Shown here one piece after another: positions 1-5,535 of a DNA stretch of 5,535 nt (positions are counted from its first letter, which is position 1; each line of letters opens with the position of its first letter). Made by a program: the position numbers and the translations under genes. Location: positions 1 through 5,535 of the forward strand of contig JAACZX010000552.1 of assembly GCA_009996555.1 (NCBI GenBank). Direction: 5' to 3'. The DNA comes from Chitinophagaceae bacterium. GTDB lineage: Bacteria; Bacteroidota; Bacteroidia; Chitinophagales; Chitinophagaceae. The notes beneath the pieces are model-generated. The model ran no database searches. It was given only the letters and a program-made list of their open reading frames with translations, and was not told where the DNA came from.

Positions 1-670
1 ATTTGCCAAAATTGAAACCCAGCAAACGATCGGCAATGCGTGATACCGGAACAATCACACGATCCCAAAATTGCACCTGCTTTAACGTGGGCATTCCCTG
101 TTTTAAAAAAAGTTTATTCACCAGCGATGCAAAATAACCGGCCGAATCGAGGTAATATGCTTTTTCAATTTTCATGGATGCAGGAACAGCAGAACGGAGC
201 CGCTTACGGCTGTATCTTCTGAAATGACCAATGAGTTTATCGAAAGGGCTGTACAACGTTTGATGTGCAGGCACAATAATAATGAGCGTTCCATTATTGT
301 GCAGCATTGCCGCAGCACGTTCTAACTCCGCTTTATCATCCTCAATATGTTCAATCACATCTATATAAAGCAAACTGTCGAACTTCTGTTTCAGATCAAA
401 TGAATACCCTGTAAAACTCTTACAAATGGGAGGGATAGTGCCATTTGTAATCTTACGATCAATTTCTTTTACCAATTCAGCATCAGGCTCAACACAAAGC
501 CACGACTCCTGGCTGCCATCACACAATGCAGTAGTGGTGCCACCAAGCCCTGCGCCTATTTCGCCTACCCGTTTACCCAAGGCCGGTTTAATAAACGAAG
601 CGTAATAGTTTTTCCAGTTGCGGGCATGTTCAAATATCTCCAGTTCGTTGCCTATATAAGTACTACTCAT
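1..670 (-). CDS. Class I SAM-dependent methyltransferase, C-terminus cut by window edge
   Basis: I translated this frame by hand; 223 residues are visible from an ATG at 670-668, and it stays open to the window edge. The Rossmann methyltransferase motifs appear in order. The SAM-binding glycine loop VGEIGAGLGGTT lies at about residues 35-46, and the acidic residue ending strand 2 (in CVEPD) is at about 61. The motif II region YIDVIEHIEDD lies at about 102-112, and the strand-5 segment NNGTLIIIVPAH at about 125-136. A basic segment, HFRRYSRKRL (149-158), is a common feature of this Methyltransf_11/23-like group. Relatives are usually around 235-245 residues long, so perhaps 15-20 residues are missing. 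No signal peptide or membrane helix is seen, so it should act in the cytoplasm. The start overlaps the end of the upstream membrane GT2 gene by 8 bases, which suggests translational coupling. The substrate is unknown; a sugar or lipid intermediate of the same pathway is an inference from context. Confidence 0.88.
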   Translation of the reverse strand, partial: MSSTYIGNELEIFEHARNWKNYYASFIKPALGKRVGEIGAGLGGTTTALCDGSQESWLCVEPDAELVKEIDRKITNGTIPPICKSFTGYSFDLKQKFDSLLYIDVIEHIEDDKAELERAAAMLHNNGTLIIIVPAHQTLYSPFDKLIGHFRRYSRKRLRSAVPASMKIEKAYYLDSAGYFASLVNKLFLKQGMPTLKQVQFWDRVIVPVSRIADRLLGFNFGK

Positions 671-1610
671 GTGCGCCTGCTTTTTTAATATCAATGATAT
701 AATCTGCATAATCCTTTGCAGGTATAATAGTTTTTTGTGTTTTCATGGTAAGTATATTAAACAACAGGAAAAGACCGAGTAAAAGAGCAAGGAATAGGAG
801 AATACCTAAACCTAATACTGTGAATGTTGCCCAGCCCGGGATAGCTAACCGTGTGAACAAACGGACAAATGCAACACCAAGTATGCCTGCAACAGTAACA
901 ATAATGAGAAAAAGAGAAAACAGGATCAGGCGTATAGCCATAAAATCGGCATACACCGAAACTGCGCTTAATCCATGAAGAATAAGCCGTGTAAAATTCA
1001 TTTTTGATTGCCCGTAATAACGTTTTCCTCTTTGAGTAGGCACAGCAGTATATGGAATACCGGAGCGGATAACACCTCCAGAAAAATGATTCCAGATTTC
1101 TGGCACATGTACCATTTTCCGCAAATGAGCCTGGGGTATCACGCAATAGTTGCCGAAACTGATCTTTTTGCCGGTAAGCAAAACAAAAATGAATTTGTAC
1201 AGTTTGTAAAACAAGCGGAACAACAACCCTTCACTTCGTTTGAAGCGTTTGGCAAAAACAACCTGTTTCGATTCGGCTGCCTGTGTAAGCAAACGGGGTA
1301 TATCCAGCGGCTGGTCTTCACCATCAGAATCCATAACAATTAAATACTCCGTTACGCAGTTTTCGTTAGCATAGGCAAGGCCGGCGGCGATCGCTTTCTG
1401 ATGCCCCATGTTGTGACTAAGCTCAATAATGTTAACGGGATTACGCAGTTCGCTGAATGCGAACAGATCTGGTACCTGATGCGATGAATCATTGACCAAC
1501 AGGAACAAAGCAGAACGTTCAGGTATAACTTTTTCTATTTCCTGTAACAGCTTTACAGCCGACTCCCAGTCGTTGAATACAGGTATCACAAAAACAATTT
1601 CCTTCGGCAT
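663..1610 (-). CDS. DPM1/GtrB-like family 2 glycosyltransferase with C-terminal membrane hairpin
   Basis: This 315-aa protein is predicted to transfer a sugar from a nucleotide donor to a polyprenyl phosphate at the inner face of the cytoplasmic membrane. The GT-A domain opens with a VIPVFND strand (residues 8-14). The first nucleotide-binding acid is in VNDSS (39-43). An LSHNMGHQKAIAAGL block follows (64-78), then the metal-binding region MDSDGEDQP (93-101). RGKRYYGQSKMN (194-205) matches the R-x-x-G-x-S-K signature of bacterial DPM1-like enzymes. Two hydrophobic helices follow at about 224-249 and 262-287, then a short basic cytoplasmic tail. A further hydrophobic stretch at 128-147 is probably a membrane-interface helix. 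The usual GST after the first Asp is replaced by SSH, a mild departure. The gene starts 4 bases after the GT39 gene ends, so the two are probably co-translated. The sugar and the exact lipid cannot be read from the sequence. Confidence 0.9.
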   Translation of the reverse strand: MPKEIVFVIPVFNDWESAVKLLQEIEKVIPERSALFLLVNDSSHQVPDLFAFSELRNPVNIIELSHNMGHQKAIAAGLAYANENCVTEYLIVMDSDGEDQPLDIPRLLTQAAESKQVVFAKRFKRSEGLLFRLFYKLYKFIFVLLTGKKISFGNYCVIPQAHLRKMVHVPEIWNHFSGGVIRSGIPYTAVPTQRGKRYYGQSKMNFTRLILHGLSAVSVYADFMAIRLILFSLFLIIVTVAGILGVAFVRLFTRLAIPGWATFTVLGLGILLFLALLLGLFLLFNILTMKTQKTIIPAKDYADYIIDIKKAGAHE

Positions 1611-1614
1611 GGCA

Positions 1615-3048
1615 CTATTGCTTTGATTTCGTATAAATGCTGATTATCCCGCCCTTGCCAAAAGTTGAGCTGCCAAAGAAGATTTCCTTAACCTTAAAAG
1701 AATGATTGAATGTCTTCTTTATCTCAGCTGGAACCACATCATGCGCATTGGTTTCAACCAGGTAAAATTTGGTTACCTGCGAAATACCAGCCGTATCAAA
1801 CAACACATGTTTCACTTTATGATCTGGTAAATAGTAGTCCAGTGTAAAATGTTCACGCAGATAATACCCTGTTGAATAAATTTCTGCAGTTGAATAGTCA
1901 GGCTGCTCCTTTAACCAGTGCGCCATTTCACGCCAGGGCTCTTTCATGAGTGGTTCTTTATTTACAAATGAAGCCGCAACAGCATCAAAAAAAAATAAGA
2001 AAAGTAAACAGACCGCTGCAAGAGCAGGTTTGATTTTTATGCGTTCAATAAACATAACAATACCAATTGCAAGTAAAATGTACAGTGCCGGTGCCATTGC
2101 AAAAGAATACCTGGAAACAAGGATCGGAAACTTGATATAAGAGAACGCAAGCGGAACTGCAATTACAAACAACAACTGTGCAATAAGTACCCGTTCAATC
2201 TGCATAAGCTTCGTTTTCCTTAAAACAAACCCGGAAATTGCAGCAGCAAGTATAACAACTAATACAGGCATGCTGTATTTCAAATTATACAGAAGATAGG
2301 CAGGTACATCAATTGTTTTAAGCCAGTAGTTACTTACTGTTCTGATTGCAGTAAATGACCAGAAATACCAGGGAAAAATGAATGCTAATGTAAGAATATA
2401 GAGTATTGCTTTTGACCGAAACTGTTTTGCTGTAAACTGCCGCAGGAGCAAACCGAGATCGAAAAGGCCATATACAACAATAATCAGTGCACCAAACTGA
2501 TGGGCCAGCATAACCATCGCACACACAAATGCATGCAATACAATATGAAAGAGGCTGTCCTTTTTGTTAACCAGGAAATAAGTATAAACCGAAATAGTGA
2601 TCAATAAAAACAGCAGGCCGTAAAACCGGGCTTCGAGTGAATGTTCTACCTGTGTAAAACTAAAAGCTGTTAAAAGCGCAACTGTAATGCCGGTTTTTGC
2701 ATTGAAGATTCTCTTTGTTACCAGGCCAATGCTGTAAACAGATAAAATGCCAATTAAAATGGAAAGGGATCTTGCACTTAGATCGTTAAAGCCGAATACC
2801 GTAGTCCATCCTCTTAACAAAACAAAATAAAGCGGTGGCTGATCTTTCCTTTGCAAATACAGCATTTCATAAATACTATTGTCAGGATGAACTGAAAGCA
2901 TGCTGTATAATTCATCGCTCCATAAAGAAGCGTAGGTTATATTCACTACCCGTAAGAGCAATGCGGCAATAGTAATTCCCACGAGAATTGTATGAAAATG
3001 CTTATTCATAAAAACAGAACCTTCTGGTTCACCTTGTTGTAACATCAT
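1615..3048 (-). CDS. GT39/ArnT-like (PMT_2 superfamily) integral membrane glycosyltransferase
   Basis: A 477-aa GT-C fold enzyme expected to use a polyprenyl-phosphate sugar on the periplasmic side of the inner membrane. After the first membrane helix (about 19-37), the first outer loop carries the acidic pair in SLWSDELYS (41-49), the usual catalytic site of the family. KDQPPLYFVLLRGW (68-81) and HSLEARFYGL (136-145) are further family signatures. SRYSFAMAPALY (312-323) matches the usual arginine-tyrosine element before a late helix. I count about 11 hydrophobic helices up to about residue 360. A soluble tail of roughly 115 residues follows, beginning with a KEPWREMAHWL segment. The start is uncertain: besides the first ATG (3048) there is one at 3045 and another at 3009. 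The last gives an N-terminus, MNKHFH, directly before helix 1, which looks more like relatives. The acceptor (lipid A, glycan or protein) is unknown. The gene lies 12 bases after asnB and 4 bases before the lipid-sugar synthase. Confidence 0.9.
   Translation of the reverse strand: MMLQQGEPEGSVFMNKHFHTILVGITIAALLLRVVNITYASLWSDELYSMLSVHPDNSIYEMLYLQRKDQPPLYFVLLRGWTTVFGFNDLSARSLSILIGILSVYSIGLVTKRIFNAKTGITVALLTAFSFTQVEHSLEARFYGLLFLLITISVYTYFLVNKKDSLFHIVLHAFVCAMVMLAHQFGALIIVVYGLFDLGLLLRQFTAKQFRSKAILYILTLAFIFPWYFWSFTAIRTVSNYWLKTIDVPAYLLYNLKYSMPVLVVILAAAISGFVLRKTKLMQIERVLIAQLLFVIAVPLAFSYIKFPILVSRYSFAMAPALYILLAIGIVMFIERIKIKPALAAVCLLFLFFFDAVAASFVNKEPLMKEPWREMAHWLKEQPDYSTAEIYSTGYYLREHFTLDYYLPDHKVKHVLFDTAGISQVTKFYLVETNAHDVVPAEIKKTFNHSFKVKEIFFGSSTFGKGGIISIYTKSKQ
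1987..1995. repeat. Homopolymer run of nine A (T9 in the mRNA sense) inside the GT39 gene
   Basis: Nine identical bases encode part of the LFFFD segment in the last membrane helix (about residues 351-355). It is the longest single-base run I noticed in the window. Slippage here would shift the frame before the soluble tail of the transferase. The reading frame is intact in this copy. Confidence 0.6.
3020..3025 (-). promoter_or_regulatory. Possible ribosome binding site for the inner start of the GT39 gene
   Basis: On the minus strand the sequence AGAAGG lies 10 bases before the ATG at 3009-3007. It favours the shorter, 464-residue form of the GT39 protein. The competing ATG pair at 3048/3045 is preceded only by an A/T-rich stretch, which can also support initiation in Bacteroidota. 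The match may be chance because it lies in coding sequence if the long form is used. Confidence 0.25.
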
Positions 3049-3060
3049 TTTATATATACG

Positions 3061-4869
3061 TTAAATAAAAAAACCGTCTTCGTTATAAGAATGGGAAAAC
3101 TGTTTGTTAGCCTTCTCAATAAGATAGGGCTGAAGTTTTAACCAAATATCCTGACCGGCATTGTGATGTTGCTTTTCAAAAAAACTGCTGACTCTTTTTT
3201 GTATATCTGCCTGGTCAATAAGAGTACAGTTGTTAAAAGCTGTACTTGCCAGTTCGTCCAGCAGCCATTGTTTCCACGGCCCGGCAAACCACTCGCCCAT
3301 AGGGCTGTTCCAACCTGTTTTCACTTTGTTCGCAAGGATTTTATCAGGAACCAGTTTCCTGGCAGCTGAACGCACAATCGCTTTGGTGAATCCCCCACGT
3401 AATTTATAATTATTAGGAAGTGAAAAAGCAAATTCAATCAGGCGGTAATCAAGAAATGGCATTCGAACTTCCACCCCTGCATACATTGAATACTTATCAT
3501 AGTTTCTCAAAAGCGTTGGTAGTATTCCCTTGAAAGTAGAATGAAAAAGTTTGCGTTTATAATGCTGTTCCTTTTCGAAGATCGTTAAAAGCTGTCTTTT
3601 TTTAAGGCGTTGTAACAGTTCGCCCTTAAAATAGGGGATTGTTTGTTTAACAGTGATCCCGTTTTCATTGCCATACATTTTATTAATTGTATCAAGGGTA
3701 TGCTGCATTTCAAAAATATTGGGAAAATCATCCTGCAATTTATTATACAGATCAAAGGAATACCCCCCAAACAACTCGTCGCCACCGTGGCCGTCAAGTG
3801 TTACGACCACATTTCTGTTTCTGAAACCTTGGTATAACTGGAAGAATGGTATAGGCGAAGTACCGGCAATTTCTTCGAAATGGTAAACGGCCCTAAGTAT
3901 ATGATTCGGGTCAAGATCAGGATTCACATTCACCGCTTCTACATCTACACCTGCATTTTTTGCAATGGCAAATGCATCTGCCGTCTCATCAATAAAGGAA
4001 CCGGGAAAACTGGAAACGAGCGCCTTGTACCCTTTGCTGTGGCCGTAGCCAAGCTGTGCAATGGTTGATACAACCATGCTGGAGTCAATTCCACCGCTCA
4101 ATGCCGACCCTACAGGCACATCGCTACGCATACGCAAGCTGCAGGAAGATTGAAAGAGATCAGCAAACGTTTCGACAGCTTCATTGATTTCAAGCAACTC
4201 TTCAGGATAATAATACTTGCTAATGTTGAGAGAAGTTCCGCGGAATATTCCAAACGAAGCAGCCGGAAATTTCCTGATACCTTTTATAATGGTTTGATCC
4301 ATCGCTTCAGCATCAAACAAATTATTAACAGAAAAATCAATAAATGATTTATCATACTCCACATGATTGAGATAGCAAACAAGATTTTTTATTTCAGATG
4401 AAAACGCAAACAGCTCACTATCATGAACATAATACAACGGTTTTTTGCCAATACGGTCACGGCTTACAAACAATGTTTGTTCCACTTCATCAAACAATAC
4501 AAACGACCACATACCATTTAACAACGACAAACCTTGCGGCCCTTTATGGATCATCAGCCGAAGCAACACTTCCGTATCTGAACTTGTTTTAAACTGTACG
4601 CCTTCTTTTTGCAGCTCATTTCTGATTTCAATATAATTGTATATCTCGCCGTTGAACACAATTATGTAACGGCCATCCATTACCATTGGCTGGTTCGAAC
4701 GGGCATCTGTGTCAATAATAGCCAGCCTGCGGTGACCAAGCAGCACCCGTTCATCAGCACTTTGCCATATACCATAACCATCAGGTCCGCGGTGCTGCAT
4801 TTTATGCAGCTCTTTTACAAAAACCTCTTTTGCTATTCTGGTATTAATTGCCCCGTAAATGCCGCACAT
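3061..4869 (-). CDS. asnB: AsnB-type glutamine-dependent asparagine synthase / amidotransferase
   Basis: A full-length 602-aa class II glutamine amidotransferase. The start is fixed by MCGIYGAIN: Cys2 becomes the N-terminal nucleophile after Met removal. The glutaminase domain (about 1-210) has HRGPDGYG (26-33), GHRRLAIID (45-53), FNGEIYNY (72-79), SSDTEV (96-101) and SRDRIGKKPLYY (136-147). The synthetase domain (about 235-560) has the ATP pyrophosphatase loop LSGGIDSS (257-264), LDGHGGDELFGGY (358-370) and MPFLDYRLIEFA (470-481). The canonical reaction amidates aspartate via a beta-aspartyl-AMP intermediate, using glutamine ammonia channelled between the domains. Paralogues inside polysaccharide clusters are often suspected of amidating uronic acids instead, and that is possible here. 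LDGHGGDE differs from the SGEGSDE of E. coli AsnB. The gene overlaps the upstream GT2 gene by 26 bases and ends 12 bases before the GT39 start. The amidotransferase call is firm; the true acceptor is open. Confidence 0.95.
   Translation of the reverse strand: MCGIYGAINTRIAKEVFVKELHKMQHRGPDGYGIWQSADERVLLGHRRLAIIDTDARSNQPMVMDGRYIIVFNGEIYNYIEIRNELQKEGVQFKTSSDTEVLLRLMIHKGPQGLSLLNGMWSFVLFDEVEQTLFVSRDRIGKKPLYYVHDSELFAFSSEIKNLVCYLNHVEYDKSFIDFSVNNLFDAEAMDQTIIKGIRKFPAASFGIFRGTSLNISKYYYPEELLEINEAVETFADLFQSSCSLRMRSDVPVGSALSGGIDSSMVVSTIAQLGYGHSKGYKALVSSFPGSFIDETADAFAIAKNAGVDVEAVNVNPDLDPNHILRAVYHFEEIAGTSPIPFFQLYQGFRNRNVVVTLDGHGGDELFGGYSFDLYNKLQDDFPNIFEMQHTLDTINKMYGNENGITVKQTIPYFKGELLQRLKKRQLLTIFEKEQHYKRKLFHSTFKGILPTLLRNYDKYSMYAGVEVRMPFLDYRLIEFAFSLPNNYKLRGGFTKAIVRSAARKLVPDKILANKVKTGWNSPMGEWFAGPWKQWLLDELASTAFNNCTLIDQADIQKRVSSFFEKQHHNAGQDIWLKLQPYLIEKANKQFSHSYNEDGFFI
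4794..4810 (-). repeat. Perfect 7-base inverted repeat with 3-base loop inside asnB
   Basis: GCTGCAT and its exact complement ATGCAGC are separated by three bases, so the asnB mRNA could form a short hairpin about 60 bases after its start codon. The bases encode the LHKMQH segment just before the conserved HRGPDG motif, so the symmetry may simply follow from the amino acids. No U-tract follows, so it is not a terminator. Confidence 0.4.
4844..4869 (-). other. 26-base gene overlap holding the asnB start
   Basis: The last codons and TAA stop of the upstream GT2 gene share these bases with the first codons of asnB in another frame. The GT2 frame reads HVRHLRGN before its stop, while asnB reads MCGIYGAIN. 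Both ends are secure: the stop codon is unambiguous, and the asnB start is dictated by the Cys2 nucleophile. No Shine-Dalgarno sequence is seen upstream of the asnB ATG, which fits initiation by coupling to the terminating upstream ribosome. Confidence 0.85.
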
Positions 4870-5535
4870 GATTGATAAAAAGAAGTTTCAGATATTTAAA
4901 ATCTTTTGTTACCCTCAGGTAACGAACAATGGATTGCAGATAATACTTCCGCTCTTTTGAGGAAAAAACAGTAACGCCTCGCAGGTAATCAGTGAGCGAT
5001 TGAGCCAGTTTATTTTGGATAGTAATATCTTTTTTATTCTTGCTCCATATTTCATAGAACTGAGAAATGATGAACTTCAGTTTCTGCTGTTCTGTTTTGC
5101 CGTGCCATGCTCCTTCACTATGATGCCGGTACACACCCACAACTTCATCAAGGTAATAACCCTTCCCTTTTTTTAATAGCTCATAATATAGCATTGTATC
5201 GTATAAAACATGGTAAGATTTCAGTTTATTGAAATCTGTCATCTCTCTTCTGAACATTACCGTCAAGGTTTGGCATTTCCATTCCTCTACTAACCCTTCT
5301 ATTCCAAAAAAACCTTCCTTGTACATAGGGTCAAAGTTTACTTCACTATGAACAGCAAACTCTCCTTCCATTCTGGAATCCGCTTTTGCAGAAACCAATG
5401 CTACTGCTGGGTTAGTTTCGAGAATTGTTACCTGCTTCTGAAGTTTCAGTTCATTTGTCCAGTAATCATCGCCTTCGCAAATAGCAATATAATCTCCCCT
5501 GCAGGCACTAAGTGTTCTGTAAAAGTTTTTGGATA
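4844..5535 (-). CDS. Family 2 glycosyltransferase, N-terminus cut by window edge
   Basis: The frame stays open to the window edge; I translated 229 residues. The first visible part reads CRGDYIAICEGDDYW (visible residues 11-25). This is the GT-A segment ending in the metal-binding acids, here EGDDYW instead of a plain DXD, and LKLQKQ follows as in relatives. WKCQTLTVMFRR (85-96) and a block from YDTMLYYELL (111-120) to VYRHHSEGAWHG (134-145) match the second half of the domain. That half usually carries the catalytic acid (here probably D112) and a YRxHxGGxW-like signature. A basic helical tail follows to the stop. About 75-85 N-terminal residues should lie outside the window. There is no membrane helix, so it is cytoplasmic, probably adding a sugar to a lipid-linked glycan. 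An apparent TTG start at 5398 is not real because the core GT motif lies upstream of it. It is the first visible gene of the operon; donor and acceptor are unknown. Confidence 0.9.
   Translation of the reverse strand, partial: SKNFYRTLSACRGDYIAICEGDDYWTNELKLQKQVTILETNPAVALVSAKADSRMEGEFAVHSEVNFDPMYKEGFFGIEGLVEEWKCQTLTVMFRREMTDFNKLKSYHVLYDTMLYYELLKKGKGYYLDEVVGVYRHHSEGAWHGKTEQQKLKFIISQFYEIWSKNKKDITIQNKLAQSLTDYLRGVTVFSSKERKYYLQSIVRYLRVTKDFKYLKLLFINHVRHLRGN

Larger units (their letters stand above)
1..5535 (-). other. Probable single operon for surface glycan or glycolipid synthesis
   Basis: Five genes point the same way. The junctions, in transcription order, are a 26-base overlap, a 12-base gap, a 4-base gap and an 8-base overlap. 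There is no room for an intergenic promoter or terminator, so one transcript entering from beyond 5535 and leaving past 1 is the simplest reading. The gene set is a cytoplasmic GT2, an AsnB amidotransferase, a GT39 transferase, a polyprenyl-phosphate sugar synthase and a methyltransferase, which fits an O-antigen, capsule or exopolysaccharide locus. No Wzx, Wzy, ABC transporter or sugar-nucleotide synthesis gene is inside the window to say which. Confidence 0.75.

Noticed and set aside
40..222. Plus-strand open frame of 60 codons
   Set aside because: It lies opposite the methyltransferase coding sequence, which has clear family motifs. The plus-strand translation resembles no family I know.
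757..1146. Minus-strand open frame of 129 codons in another frame
   Set aside because: It overlaps the GT2 gene entirely. Its translation is rich in Cys, Tyr and Arg and has no recognisable motif.
1008..1343. Plus-strand open frame of 111 codons
   Set aside because: It is a shadow of the membrane GT2 gene on the opposite strand, whose motifs run straight through this stretch.
3049..3060. A/T-rich gap between asnB and GT39 as an internal promoter
   Set aside because: The gap is only 12 bases, and I see no convincing spaced promoter elements upstream in the asnB end.
4794..4810. Hairpin as a transcription terminator
   Set aside because: The stem is only 7 base pairs, no T-tract follows in the direction of transcription, and it sits inside an intact essential domain of asnB.
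4609..4875. Plus-strand open frame of 88 codons
   Set aside because: It is antisense to the highly conserved N-terminal domain of asnB; there is no independent sign of coding.
4844..5398. A 184-codon gene starting at a TTG codon at 5398
   Set aside because: The frame continues upstream to the window edge and carries the EGDDYW glycosyltransferase core there, so the TTG codon is an internal Leu of a larger gene.
1..5535. Novel defence, mobile or RNA-guided system
   Set aside because: Every stretch is covered by recognisable glycan-synthesis genes. There are no direct repeat arrays, transposases, tRNAs or unexplained intergenic regions.

Overview
The window is a gene-dense piece of a bacterial surface-polysaccharide (LPS O-antigen, capsule or exopolysaccharide) or glycolipid cluster. 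All five genes lie on the minus strand, so transcription runs from high to low coordinates, and there is no intergenic gap longer than 12 bases. The host is probably a member of Bacteroidota, perhaps a Chitinophaga-like lineage. The reasons are an AT-leaning composition, no consistent Shine-Dalgarno sequences before the starts, and the general style of the proteins. The phylum is an inference of moderate strength; the genus cannot be read from this window.

In transcription order the layout is as follows. (1) 5535-4844: the C-terminal 229 residues of a cytoplasmic GT2 glycosyltransferase, cut by the window edge. (2) 4869-3061: a complete AsnB-type, glutamine-dependent amidotransferase of 602 aa that overlaps gene 1 by 26 bases. 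(3) 3048-1615: a multi-pass GT-C glycosyltransferase of the GT39/ArnT-like group, 477 aa. (4) 1610-663: a DPM1/GtrB-like GT2 enzyme with a C-terminal membrane hairpin, 315 aa. (5) 670-1: a class I SAM-dependent methyltransferase that overlaps gene 4 by 8 bases and is cut by the other window edge.

How they may work together (inference): gene 4 would load a sugar from a nucleotide donor onto a polyprenyl phosphate on the cytoplasmic face. Gene 3 would use such a lipid-linked sugar on the periplasmic face to decorate a glycan, lipid or protein. This is the same two-step logic as ArnC/ArnT or GtrB/Gtr systems, although no GtrA-type flippase is visible here. Gene 1 would extend a glycan in the cytoplasm. 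Gene 2 would supply asparagine or, given its setting, amidate a sugar carboxylate. Gene 5 could methylate a sugar or lipid intermediate.

No promoter, terminator, RNA gene, mobile element or CRISPR array was found. The content looks like ordinary accessory cell-surface biosynthesis. The points worth a second look are the nested asnB start, the non-canonical synthetase motif in AsnB, and the paired lipid-sugar transferases.
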